The notes beneath the pieces are model-generated. The model did not search any database and had not been told where the DNA came from. It saw nothing but the letters and a program-made list of their open reading frames with translations. The position numbers were made by a program, and so were the translations under genes. From the NCBI RefSeq assembly GCF_001998885.1, contig NZ_CP019609.1, forward strand, positions 1,104,001 through 1,168,000: DNA of 64,000 nucleotides, written 5' to 3'. Shown here in pieces: positions 27,332-35,238 of the stretch; the stretch's first letter is position 1; each line of letters starts with the position of its first letter. The DNA comes from Vagococcus penaei. GTDB lineage: Bacteria > Bacillota > Bacilli > Lactobacillales > Vagococcaceae.

Positions 27332-27706
27332 ATGTCATTACTCGAACATCTTGCCATCACTACTAAATCTGTCACACCCGAACAAGTTATTTTAACAATG
27401 CCTGTTACCAAACAACACCAACAACCCTTTGGCGTCCTTCACGGCGGCCTAAACGCTGTCCTAATTGAAACAGCTTGTAGCTTGGGAGCCAATCAACAAC
27501 TAACTGAGCCAAATACCCATGCTGTTGGCGTTGATTTACAAGTCAATCATCTTAAAGCAGTTACATCCGGCATCGTCACTTGTATTGCCAAACCGAATCA
27601 TATCGGTCGGACTTTGCAGGTCTGGGAAGCTAGCATTTATAATGACCGTCATGAATTGACTAGTATTGGTCGTTGCACACTAACTCGTATCTCAACTAAA
27701 AAATAA
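27332..27706 (+). CDS. menI: Hotdog-fold thioesterase, probable DHNA-CoA hydrolase (MenI)
   Basis: 124 residues of the PaaI/YdiI hotdog family. The active-site segment [18 protein letters not shown] holds the HGG motif and the catalytic Glu; [10 protein letters not shown] and [10 protein letters not shown] are the later conserved strands. DHNA-CoA must be hydrolysed in menaquinone synthesis, and this gene is divergent from menB, so MenI is the natural reading. The ATG at 27332 follows AAAGGAG. A different acyl-CoA substrate cannot be excluded. Confidence 0.72.
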   Translation: MSLLEHLAITTKSVTPEQVILTMPVTKQHQQPFGVLHGGLNAVLIETACSLGANQQLTEPNTHAVGVDLQVNHLKAVTSGIVTCIAKPNHIGRTLQVWEASIYNDRHELTSIGRCTLTRISTKK

Positions 27707-27714
27707 TAATAAAT

Positions 27715-27748
27715 AGGGACGTTACTCTAGCTACCGAGTGACGTCCCT
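27715..27748 (+). terminator. Terminator of the menI-like gene
   Basis: AGGGACGTTACTC pairs with GAGTGACGTCCCT (one G-U pair) around an 8-base loop; the following GTTGTTTG is a weak U-tract. Confidence 0.6.
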
Positions 27749-27764
27749 GTTGTTTGATAATTAT

Positions 27765-28290
27765 TTATTTGGCATCCGTTAGATTGAACGTAATCACTGA
27801 TTGATATTTTTCTCCAGCAAGCCCTTGATTAGAGTTCACCTTCAACTGAATGTCATTTTGTTGATTGAGATTAAATGAATAATCTCCTCGATTGGCATTT
27901 TGTTGGTGACTGCGTAAATGGCGTTGCTGAAACAAAAATCTCCCATGGTATTGCAACAGTCGGACGACAGTCTCTTACCGTCGTATTCAAGTCTGTCGGA
28001 GTTTTTGAATAGGCCTCATCATTCCGCTTCACTTGAAAATTAACCTCGCTCTCCAAGTCAACATATCGGCAATTAAAAGTTCACTTGGTCTTGTCGCAGA
28101 GACGTGGCATTACTACATGAACAGGCTCTCCATTCTAATACACGATATTTTCAAAGACCAGTTCCTATTTTGGTCTGGATGGATCATATAGAACTGTATC
28201 TGACTGTTGTTTATTAGAAAAATCCCCGTTGCTCAACAGAAACAGATACTTTAAAAATGGGAATAACAGAGACAGTAGCATTTAAGTTAA
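27765..28290 (-). pseudogene. Decayed WxL-domain surface protein gene
   Basis: Minus-strand frames contain pieces of one protein broken by stops and shifts: DTVLYDPSRPK, then EVNFQVKRNDEAYSKTPTDL, then AIPWEIFVSATPFTQ, then in another frame GDYSFNLNQQNDIQLKV and YQSVITFNLTDAK ending at 27765. The WEI motif followed by a beta-rich end and a second Y...ITFNL motif match the two halves of a C-terminal WxL domain, which binds peptidoglycan. No intact frame longer than about 63 codons remains. Confidence 0.6.
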
Positions 28291-28628
28291 ATTATGCTTA
28301 ATTTCAGCTGATGTTTTTTTCAAATTTAACTTAGTTTCACTGGTTTCTTCCATCAATGAAAAAGTATTTTATTGATGAACGGTTCTAGAAAGTGAATCCA
28401 GCCATTTTTCTTTACGTTCCGAAATATAAGGTAATTCAATAGTGTTTGTTGACAATATTTCTCCCTTTATTATTTAAAAATAACTCAAGAAAATACCCAT
28501 TAGTATTTTTCACGCATACATAACTCCTTCTCCAATTACTTAATACTATCTTTATAGCATTTCTGCTCTAAGAAAGCGCAAACTAACTAAAACGTTATTT
28601 AATTGTAGCAAACAATCATTTTTTTTGC
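28291..28628. other. Non-coding remnant region
   Basis: A minus-strand frame of 28 codons (STNTIELPYISERKEKW...) at about 28372-28458 has a TTG start after AAAGGGAG but no recognised family. An extended -10 like TGCTATAAA occurs near 28553-28561 on the minus strand. This may be the old promoter and start of the decayed surface protein gene. I see no clear terminator for the cstR operon here. Confidence 0.3.
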
Positions 28629-28895
28629 CTATTTTTTAATAATCATATTGATGGCTTGCTGAACTCTCTCAAGTTGGGCTTGCTCATCTTCTAAAGGATG
28701 CTCAAAGCACTGTGTCAGATTTTCTGCAACAACCATGCCCATAATTCGGTCAATACTCGACCGAACGGCACTTAACTGTGTCACAACATCCATACAGCCC
28801 TTTTCTTCTTCAATCATTTTTTGAATGCCTCGAACTTGACCTTCTGCACGTTTTAAACGATTAATTAATTGCTTATTGCATGGTTTTTGCTCCAT
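28629..28895 (-). CDS. cstR: CstR-type persulfide-sensing repressor (CsoR family)
   Basis: 88 residues, the all-helical CsoR/RcnR fold. Cys34 (in KGCMDVVTQLSAVRSS) and Cys63 (in ENLTQCFEHP) are the conserved pair. The position four residues before Cys63, which is His in copper-sensing CsoR, is Asn59 here. That substitution and the company of three rhodanese domains point to CstR, which senses reactive sulfur species by forming a polysulfide link between the two Cys. It is the last gene of the operon, so it would autoregulate through the operator at 31186-31205. Confidence 0.82.
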   Translation of the reverse strand: MEQKPCNKQLINRLKRAEGQVRGIQKMIEEEKGCMDVVTQLSAVRSSIDRIMGMVVAENLTQCFEHPLEDEQAQLERVQQAINMIIKK

Positions 28896-28896
28896 C

Positions 28897-29190
28897 TTAA
28901 CAGATTGCTCCTTTCCAACTCATCATTCCACCAGCGACGTTAATTGCTTTGTAACCTTGCATTGCTAGTAATTCGCCAGCCATTGCTGAGCGTCCCCCTG
29001 ATTGACACACTAAATAATACGTTTCCTCTTTTGACAACTCACCCATCCGTTGCGTTAGCACACTAAGAGGTAAGTTAGGTACCTCTGGAATATGACCCAT
29101 TTGATACTCATCGACTTCACGAACGTCAAGTGCTTGAACTTTTCCTTCAGTCATTAATTGTTGAAACTCTTCATTACTGATTGCTGCCAT
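28897..29190 (-). CDS. Single-domain rhodanese
   Basis: 97 residues. The persulfide-carrying Cys62 sits in LVCQSGGRSAM, and LDVREVDEYQMGHIPE is the standard rhodanese opening. It would transfer sulfane sulfur between thiols in the cytoplasm. The gene overlaps the reductase by 17 bases upstream and stops one base before cstR starts, so the operon is tightly coupled. Confidence 0.88.
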   Translation of the reverse strand: MAAISNEEFQQLMTEGKVQALDVREVDEYQMGHIPEVPNLPLSVLTQRMGELSKEETYYLVCQSGGRSAMAGELLAMQGYKAINVAGGMMSWKGAIC

Positions 29191-30844
29191 CTCTTACGAT
29201 CTCCTCTGCTTTAACAACATGATATAAAGCAAATCCCCCATCTAAGTTTGTTACATTATATCCTAATTGTTTTAATAATCTTTCCCCAATATAGCTACGT
29301 TGTCCACTATGACAACTAATAATATAGGCTTGATTTTTATCTAATTCCGACGCACGTTGCCGTAAATCATTCAATGGAATATGGATTGCGTCCTTAAAGC
29401 GCCCTTGTTTTAATTCATCATCTGTTCGTACATCTAATAATACCGCTCCTTCGGCTAACTTTCCAGATAATTCATGCCATTGAATAGAATCACTGACACC
29501 TTCTATTAAGTTAATCGCAGCATAACCGCTCATATTCACTGGATCTTTAGCTGAACCGAATGGTGGGGCATACGTAAATTCTAGTTCTGGTAAGTCGAAC
29601 ATCGTTAGGTCACCTTTAGTCGCTGTCGCAATAATATCGATGCGCTTGTCGACGCCCTTTTCGCCCACACTTTGCGCACCATAGATCTTACCTGTTGTCG
29701 GATTGAAAATAACTTTTAAAACTAATTGTGTCGCACCTGGATAGTAGCCAGCATGACTCTTGCCAAAAATGTGAATCACTTCAACATCTAGACCAGATTG
29801 ACGAGCCACACGTTCACTTAATCCGGTTGAAGCAGCACTTAAGTCAAAGACTCGAACAATTGCTGTCCCGATACTCCCTTTATTTAATCGTTGTTGTCCG
29901 GCAATAATATCTGCTACTTGGCGACCTTGACGATTTGCTGGTGAAGCCAAGGCAATCATCGCTTCAGTATCGGTAATTTGTTGGTTAACGATAATCGCAT
30001 CCCCTACAGCATAAATATCAGGGACGCTTGTTTGGTAGTACTCATCGACTAAAATACCACCACGCATACCTAATTCAACACCAGCTGCCTGAGCTAGACT
30101 ACTCTCTGGTTGTACCCCAACTGATAAAATCGTTAAATCAGTTGCAATCGTTGACCCGTCTTCTAAGACAATTGTCTTACCAGCATCTCTAAATTCAGCT
30201 GCCGATTGACCTGTAATTACTTTTACATGATTGCGTTCTAACTCTTGTTGAACAAAAATTGCCATATCTTCATCAAGTGGTGGCAAGACATGTGGCGCTT
30301 TCTCAATAATCGTTACTGTCATACCAAGTTTTTGTAAATTCTCTGCCATTTCTAATCCAATAAAGCCTGCTCCAATGACAACTGCTTGTTTGGGTTTATT
30401 TGCTTCAAGTGATGTCATAATTTGATCCAAATCTGGTACATTACGTAAACTAAAAACATCTTTCGCTTCATTCAATCCTTTAATCGGTGGAATAAACGGT
30501 TTAGCTCCTGGTGATAAAATTAATTTGTCATACGTTTCATCAAATTCGGTTGCTCCATGTTTAATGGTTACTGTTTTCTTTTCCGGATTGATTGCAATGA
30601 CTTCATGATTTGGTCGAACATCTAAATTAAAACGACTCTTTAATGATTCTGGTGTCTGAACTAATAAATCACTACGCTCACTAATTTCTCCCGATACGTA
30701 GTAGGGTAAGCCACAGTTGGCAAATGATACATAAGGCCCTTTTTCAATAATAATCACTTCAGCCGTTTCATCTAAACGTCGTAATCGCGTAGCTGCTGAC
30801 ATACCACCAGCTACTCCACCTATAATTAATACTTTTTGTCCCAT
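29174..30844 (-). CDS. CoA-disulfide/CoA-persulfide reductase with C-terminal rhodanese domain
   Basis: 556 residues. The N-terminal flavin reductase has IIGGVAGGMSAATRLRR, the single active Cys44 in SFANCGLPYYVSG and the second nucleotide fold VIGAGFIGLEMAENL. The C-terminal 100 residues are a rhodanese domain with Cys511 in SCHSGQRS. This CDR-Rhd fusion reduces CoA persulfide or polysulfide with NAD(P)H (CoAPR in enterococci). In the operon it would remove persulfides passed on by the flanking rhodaneses. Confidence 0.88.
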   Translation of the reverse strand: MGQKVLIIGGVAGGMSAATRLRRLDETAEVIIIEKGPYVSFANCGLPYYVSGEISERSDLLVQTPESLKSRFNLDVRPNHEVIAINPEKKTVTIKHGATEFDETYDKLILSPGAKPFIPPIKGLNEAKDVFSLRNVPDLDQIMTSLEANKPKQAVVIGAGFIGLEMAENLQKLGMTVTIIEKAPHVLPPLDEDMAIFVQQELERNHVKVITGQSAAEFRDAGKTIVLEDGSTIATDLTILSVGVQPESSLAQAAGVELGMRGGILVDEYYQTSVPDIYAVGDAIIVNQQITDTEAMIALASPANRQGRQVADIIAGQQRLNKGSIGTAIVRVFDLSAASTGLSERVARQSGLDVEVIHIFGKSHAGYYPGATQLVLKVIFNPTTGKIYGAQSVGEKGVDKRIDIIATATKGDLTMFDLPELEFTYAPPFGSAKDPVNMSGYAAINLIEGVSDSIQWHELSGKLAEGAVLLDVRTDDELKQGRFKDAIHIPLNDLRQRASELDKNQAYIISCHSGQRSYIGERLLKQLGYNVTNLDGGFALYHVVKAEEIVRDGSNQ

Positions 30845-30847
30845 TGA

Positions 30848-31162
30848 TTATCTTCCTCTCTTTGTTGTACCAGCCCAATGGCTCATTCCGCCACGAACAT
30901 TGATGACATCGAATCCTTTATTTTTTAATACCTTACTCGCTTTTTTACTTCGCATACCTGACTGACATATCACATAAACTGGACCACTACTCTTAGGCTC
31001 ATAAGACCCAATGCGATTTAATGGCACATTTTTCGCTTGAGGGATATGTCCATTTTGAAACTCTGCTGCAGTACGAACGTCCAATAATAGTGTTTGTTTC
31101 GTTAATTTATTGGCAAGTTCATTTGTTGTAATACTAGGAATCCTTTGAAATAAGCCAAACAT
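30848..31162 (-). CDS. Single-domain rhodanese, first gene of the cst-like operon
   Basis: 104 residues with LLLDVRTAAEFQNGHIPQA and the active Cys66 in VICQSGMRSKKA. It begins 23 bases downstream of the operator. It differs from the second rhodanese (CQSGMRS versus CQSGGRS), which suggests separate roles rather than a recent duplication. The next gene starts 3 bases after its stop. Confidence 0.87.
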   Translation of the reverse strand: MFGLFQRIPSITTNELANKLTKQTLLLDVRTAAEFQNGHIPQAKNVPLNRIGSYEPKSSGPVYVICQSGMRSKKASKVLKNKGFDVINVRGGMSHWAGTTKRGR

Positions 31163-31185
31163 AGTTGTTCTCCTTTAATTATTTA

Positions 31186-31205
31186 ATATACCTATAGGGG
31201 TATAT
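31186..31205 (-). promoter_or_regulatory. CsoR/CstR-type operator
   Basis: ATATACCTATAGGGGTATAT: an ATACC/GGTAT inverted repeat around a G-tract, the hallmark of CsoR-family operators. It overlaps the -10 of the operon promoter, so repressor binding would block polymerase. Confidence 0.78.
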
Positions 31206-31230
31206 TAACCTATTATTAGTCAATGGTCAA
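31202..31230 (-). promoter_or_regulatory. Promoter of the cst-like operon
   Basis: TTGACC (31225-31230), a 17-base spacer and TAATAT (31202-31207) on the minus strand, with AAAGGAGA and an ATG at 31162 downstream. Confidence 0.72.
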
Positions 31231-31254
31231 AACAGTTGCTTACAAAAAACAAAA

Positions 31255-31292
31255 AAAGTTTTCTCTAGATACTACTCTCTAGAGAAAACTTT
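31255..31292 (-). terminator. Terminator of the pfoR-like gene
   Basis: A 15-bp perfect stem (AAAGTTTTCTCTAGA) with an 8-base loop, followed on the minus strand by a T-rich tract. It separates pfoR from the cst-like operon. Confidence 0.85.
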
Positions 31293-31303
31293 TAACTAAC
31301 GCG

Positions 31304-32389
31304 CTATCCTTGATAAGCAAAGACTTTCTTTTCATCATACCATTTTAATACATGTCCAAAGACAAAACGTGTTACTAATGCTGTCGCAATTGGAATCACA
31401 AACCAGACGATGAAAGCTGTAATAAGACTAATACTTGCGTCTCCTACATCCATTGAACGTAGTGGGCCTACTAGACCAACAAGACCAAAGCCAGCTGAAC
31501 TTGGTGTACCGGAAACTTGAAGTAATGCGACAGGAATCGATGAGACGATTGCAGTCACTAAAGCTGGTAAAAGAATAATCGGATACTTAAATAGATTAGG
31601 CATCATCATTTTCATTGCACCTAAGGCAATGGCAATCGTCACACCAGATTTATTAGTTTTCCAAGAATGGACCACTAATACAACCGTTGTTGCTGCAACA
31701 CCCATTGCGGCAGCACCTGCTGATACACCATTTAATTGAATCGCTAACCCAATTGCCACTGTTGAGATTGGTGAGATAATCAAAATTGCAAAGAAACAGG
31801 CAATTAACGCACTCATTAAAATTGGTTGTAATGATGTAAATGAATTAATCATTGCCCCAATCGCTGTGGTGATTCCCGATACATAAGGTAAGGTCAACAT
31901 ACCTATGGCACCACTACCACCACCGATTATAATTGGTGCTAAGACAATTTTCACTGAACCTAATCGCTCGCCAATCCAATAAGTTAATAGCACTGCTAGA
32001 CTAGCAGTAATCATCGTATTAATTAAATCACCAGTACCTGCTGAAATATACATTCCTTGAACATCGGTCACAGGATTAACTGCTAGTGAATTAAAGCGTG
32101 TCACCCCTGATCCAACATAAGCTGCTCCAGCGACAATCGCCATATCTAAAGGTGCAAATTTAAATTGTAAAGCAATCAGTGCACCAATTAATAATGGTGT
32201 CGCAACTTGGAAAATAACGACACTTTGTGTGATAAATGCTGCGACGGGGTGATCCCCAAATAAATTTAAAATCGCTGCCAAAACTGCATTAGGAATCAAT
32301 CCAACAATAATACCTGTAGCCGTACCTGCTAGGACACGATTAAAAAAACTTTTGCTGTTACCTTTTCGTACATCTTGTAATTCCCCCAA
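31304..32389 (-). CDS. PfoR-like membrane protein (PTS EIIC_2 family)
   Basis: About 361 residues with roughly ten hydrophobic segments and Gly-rich motifs such as IIIGGGSGAIGM and SGTPSSAGFG. The layout matches the PTS_EIIC_2/PfoR family, membrane proteins related to sugar permeases and named after a regulator of perfringolysin; the substrate is unknown. The start is uncertain. The frame begins at TTG 32389 without a good ribosome-binding site, and GGGGGA just inside would serve an out-of-frame ATG. The true start may be further in. Confidence 0.68.
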   Translation of the reverse strand: MGELQDVRKGNSKSFFNRVLAGTATGIIVGLIPNAVLAAILNLFGDHPVAAFITQSVVIFQVATPLLIGALIALQFKFAPLDMAIVAGAAYVGSGVTRFNSLAVNPVTDVQGMYISAGTGDLINTMITASLAVLLTYWIGERLGSVKIVLAPIIIGGGSGAIGMLTLPYVSGITTAIGAMINSFTSLQPILMSALIACFFAILIISPISTVAIGLAIQLNGVSAGAAAMGVAATTVVLVVHSWKTNKSGVTIAIALGAMKMMMPNLFKYPIILLPALVTAIVSSIPVALLQVSGTPSSAGFGLVGLVGPLRSMDVGDASISLITAFIVWFVIPIATALVTRFVFGHVLKWYDEKKVFAYQG

Positions 32390-32627
32390 AATAAATTTAT
32401 TTAAAAAAGTTAGTCTAAGCTTAAATCCACTACATCATATATTTTCCCCACTAACAAATTAATCTAAAATGAAAAAATTTCTTTTTTTATGAATTATTTT
32501 TAATGAAAAAAATGCTATTTTATAAGGATTATGACACTGTTAACGAAAAAAATAAATGACTAGTATTGTTAAGCTTAAAAAAACTTATTTAGTACTTATG
32601 ATATTGTCATAGTTTAACATAAAAAAA

Positions 32628-32646
32628 ATGCCAGTTAAACTGACAT
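32628..32646 (-). terminator. Terminator of the DUF998-like gene
   Basis: ATGTCAG and CTGGCAT (minus strand) pair with one G-U around a 5-base loop, followed by eight T, just after the stop at 32652. Confidence 0.75.
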
Positions 32647-32651
32647 TGTAG

Positions 32652-33317
32652 CTAAAATAATGATTTATTCATTAACCATTTAGGTTGATAATATTGTCCA
32701 ACAGCTACTAAAAAGAATGGTAGATACAAGAAAATCAAGTTAAGACGTTGCCATAAACCACGTGTCTCACTCATAGAAGCATCGGAAATGTTTAACGGGA
32801 AATTGGGTAACATATAAATGAACATACTCCCAATTGATAACATCAGTACTAAGACCAAGACAAATAAAATTTCTTTTTTACGTTCTAGATAATAAAGACA
32901 GACTAAAAAGATTGTCCCGACTAAAAACGCACCAAAACCAATTCCAGATGCATAATTATGAATTATATCAATCGTGGTCGGTTCTGCGTGACCTGTTTTA
33001 CTAAAAATACCAGTCATTACACAATCACCTACAGCATAAAGAAAAATCATGAAACACATTCCCCGTGTTAACCATAGTGATGTCCCTTTAAAGCGTTGAT
33101 AAAAAGCTGGGATTGCAAAAATAAATAGCAGACCATCAATAATTTGCCACCAATCAAATACCAGTTTGACGGGACTTTTGTCCTCACCAAAACTGCTAAT
33201 CAACATTGTCGTATGGTTGTAATCCTGATAAAATAACCCAAAAACCAATGGACCAACAATTTCACTGATTACCGCAGTAATCATTAAATAAAAACCATAT
33301 TTACGGAAAAATTGCAC
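32652..33317 (-). CDS. Membrane protein, DUF998-like
   Basis: 221 residues with six hydrophobic segments. The spacing, with an extracytoplasmic-looking loop (MLISSFGEDKSPVKLVFDWW) after the first helix and a GDC motif in helix three, fits DUF998 proteins. No enzymatic motif is visible. It has its own terminator and stands alone between pfoR and the nitroreductase. Function is unknown. Confidence 0.6.
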   Translation of the reverse strand: MQFFRKYGFYLMITAVISEIVGPLVFGLFYQDYNHTTMLISSFGEDKSPVKLVFDWWQIIDGLLFIFAIPAFYQRFKGTSLWLTRGMCFMIFLYAVGDCVMTGIFSKTGHAEPTTIDIIHNYASGIGFGAFLVGTIFLVCLYYLERKKEILFVLVLVLMLSIGSMFIYMLPNFPLNISDASMSETRGLWQRLNLIFLYLPFFLVAVGQYYQPKWLMNKSLF

Positions 33318-33399
33318 ATAAACACCTCGTCTCCATAAAAATACCTAGTTTAATCATAAACTTTTTAGAATACATTATCAACAAAACCTCACACAAAAA

Positions 33400-33434
33400 A
33401 ACTTGTAGCTATCATAATCAGATAGCCACAAGTT
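33400..33434 (-). terminator. Terminator of the marR-nitroreductase operon
   Basis: AACTTGTGGCTATC and GATAGCTACAAGTT pair (minus strand) around a 7-base loop, followed by seven T. Confidence 0.85.
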
Positions 33435-33451
33435 AACATTTTATATATCAT

Positions 33452-34087
33452 TTAAGCAAAAGATGTAATACGATCACCAGGTAAACGTACGGAAGCATAT
33501 CCTGGCTCTGTCGCTTTACCAATAGATACAATCATTACTGGCACATAACGTTCTTTATCTAAACCAAAAGCTTCCGCCAGTAAATCATCCTCAAACCCAC
33601 CAATTGGATTTGTTTCATATCCGTGAGCACGAGCAACCAACATGAATTGCATTGCCATTAGACTAGCATCAATTTTAACAACGTCATTCATTTTTTCTTT
33701 TGAAAAACTTTCATAATGTGGAATAATTGCTGCTAATTGTTGGTCACGAACATCAGCAGGCATTTTCCCAGCACTCACTGCTTGATTGTAAATTTCTTCT
33801 CCTAAATCGTGGCAACGTAAATCACCAAAAATCAAGACCATTGCTGAAGACTCAGCATTTTGTTTTGTATTAAAACGAATTAATGGCTTTAATTTTTCTT
33901 TTCCTTCATCACTTTCAACAATCACAAAGCGCCAAGGCTGTAAGTTAACTGAAGATGGTGCTGTAGCTGCCTCGTCAATCATTTCTAACATTTCTTCATG
34001 GCTGATTTTATACTCAGAATCGTAGCCTCGAACTGATTTACGTCCAAAAACGATATCTGAAAAGTTATTTGTTTTAAATTCTGTCAT
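33452..34087 (-). CDS. Nitroreductase-family flavoprotein
   Basis: 211 residues. RKSVRGYDSEYKIS with the FMN-binding Arg/Ser, then APSSVNLQPWRFVIV, the classic nitroreductase signature, and GGFEDDLLAEAFGL near 178. It should be an FMN-dependent NAD(P)H oxidoreductase acting on nitroaromatics or quinones. I start at the ATG at 34087, 8 bases after GGGAG; an ATG eight codons earlier overlaps marR and lacks a site. It is co-transcribed with and probably controlled by the MarR protein upstream. Confidence 0.88.
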   Translation of the reverse strand: MTEFKTNNFSDIVFGRKSVRGYDSEYKISHEEMLEMIDEAATAPSSVNLQPWRFVIVESDEGKEKLKPLIRFNTKQNAESSAMVLIFGDLRCHDLGEEIYNQAVSAGKMPADVRDQQLAAIIPHYESFSKEKMNDVVKIDASLMAMQFMLVARAHGYETNPIGGFEDDLLAEAFGLDKERYVPVMIVSIGKATEPGYASVRLPGDRITSFA

Positions 34088-34100
34088 AGTAATAGCTCCC

Positions 34101-34532
34101 TTATTTTTCATTTATTGAGTGTAAGGCTTCTGTCAATGTCTTTAATAAATCAGACAAAGTGGTTAAGTCCGTCGCTGTCATATACGAATCCAGTAAAGCC
34201 TCAAATCGTTGATGTTTCCCCAAACATGCAACAAGTTCTGTCTGTGCTTTTTCTGTTAATTCGACAAAAACTTCACGATTATTATCAGGATTACGATATC
34301 TGGTCACGTAGCCTTCTGTTTCTAAAATTTTCAGATGACGGGTAATGGCCCCTTGATCAATTTTCATTGCCGCCTGGATATCTGCATGAAGACACGGTCC
34401 TTCTTTTTGTAAGACTAAAAGTAATTTATAGCGACTAAGACTCAAACCAACTTTTTCTTCAAATACTTTATTAATCTGTTGTTCAAGTAATTTCACCTGA
34501 TAGAACAAGTGACTAACTTCATTAAACGACAT
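34101..34532 (-). CDS. MarR-family transcriptional regulator
   Basis: 143 residues from the ATG at 34532, which has GGGGGA 7 bases upstream; the longer frame to 34586 would run through its own operator. The winged helix has LSLSRYKLLLVLQKEG, MKIDQGAITRHLKILETEGYVTR and the wing RNPDNNREVFVELT. Such proteins respond to phenolic or oxidising compounds. It is the first gene of an operon with the nitroreductase, and two palindromes lie over its transcription start. Confidence 0.88.
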   Translation of the reverse strand: MSFNEVSHLFYQVKLLEQQINKVFEEKVGLSLSRYKLLLVLQKEGPCLHADIQAAMKIDQGAITRHLKILETEGYVTRYRNPDNNREVFVELTEKAQTELVACLGKHQRFEALLDSYMTATDLTTLSDLLKTLTEALHSINEK

Positions 34533-34558
34533 AGCTAAATCCCCCTTCCCCACCAACT

Positions 34559-34587
34559 GTTGACTTGTCAACTGTTGACCAATCAAC
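34559..34587 (-). promoter_or_regulatory. Tandem palindromic operators of the MarR regulator
   Basis: GTTGACTTGTCAAC (34559-34572) and GTTGACCAATCAAC (34574-34587), two adjacent palindromes 15 bp apart, lie immediately downstream of the -10. Binding there would block the start site. Confidence 0.65.
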
Positions 34588-34614
34588 TATAAAACAATTT
34601 GACTTTTTTTGCAA
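34586..34614 (-). promoter_or_regulatory. Promoter of marR-nitroreductase
   Basis: TTGCAA (34609-34614), 17-base spacer, TATAGT (34586-34591) on the minus strand. Confidence 0.65.
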
Positions 34615-34630
34615 CTAGTTTGACTCAAAA

Positions 34631-34680
34631 AAAATCAAACAAACTAGTATTTAATGATTTCATCTAGTTTGTTTGATTTT
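34631..34680. terminator. Bidirectional terminator between marR and the 130-residue gene
   Basis: Perfect 17-bp arms with a 16-base loop, flanked by A and T tracts on both sides. The right arm overlaps the stop codon (34664) of the minus-strand gene upstream of marR. Confidence 0.85.
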
Positions 34681-35056
34681 TTTTGTGTCGATGTGTACGA
34701 AAAAAAACACTAAGTGTCATCATGAATAATAAGAGACTGCTAGCTAGTAATTGCTTCATCACTACTAAAACTACTACAACGACGACAATTAACTGTGCTA
34801 CATTTAGCTTTTTAAGACGTAAACCCATCCAAGCTGTTTTTAAAGGGGCTACGCCACCAATTAAAATCGCTAGCACGTAACAAGCAATCGAAAAACCACC
34901 ATAAATATCATCATTACTAAATAAATAACCAGCCACAATCAAGCAAAATGAACTAATAATAACCGCCCAATCATTTGGTAACCCACTAGGCATGACTGAC
35001 TCATTGTCCGTAAATTCATTTACCTTAGATTGCTGTTTTTTATTTTTTTTACTCAT
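34664..35056 (-). CDS. Membrane protein of unknown function
   Basis: 130 residues: a Lys/Gln-rich soluble start of about 28 residues, then about four hydrophobic segments, one with an unusual run of valines (LIVVVVVVLVV, near 89-99), and a basic tail. The ATG at 35056 follows GAAAGGAGAC. No family recognised. It stands alone between two terminators. Confidence 0.6.
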   Translation of the reverse strand: MSKKNKKQQSKVNEFTDNESVMPSGLPNDWAVIISSFCLIVAGYLFSNDDIYGGFSIACYVLAILIGGVAPLKTAWMGLRLKKLNVAQLIVVVVVVLVVMKQLLASSLLLFMMTLSVFFRTHRHKKNQTN

Positions 35057-35194
35057 ATTTGTCTCCTTTCAATCAAAGTTTTAACTATTACCCGTAAATC
35101 TACCGAAATAGAATACATGGTTGGATAGTATCATATTAACAAGCGTAAAAACAACAAATTTTAAATAATTTTTAATTTTCAGATCATAAATCAA

Positions 35195-35227
35195 AGAGCA
35201 GATAGCTTTTCATAGACTACCTGCTCT
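35195..35227 (-). terminator. Terminator of the MFS-DUF4811 operon
   Basis: AGAGCAGGTAG pairs with CTATCTGCTCT (minus strand) around an 11-base loop, then TTTGATTT. Confidence 0.65.
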
Positions 35228-35238
35228 AACTTAACCAG

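Noticed and set aside
27201-27338. N-terminal extension of MenB by 46 residues
   Set aside because: It would run through the divergent promoter region, and the family starts at the equivalent of GTG 27200 with a good AAGGAGG.
31202-31300. A separate gene between pfoR and the cst-like operon
   Set aside because: The stretch holds only the promoter, operator and a terminator; no frame with a start is present.
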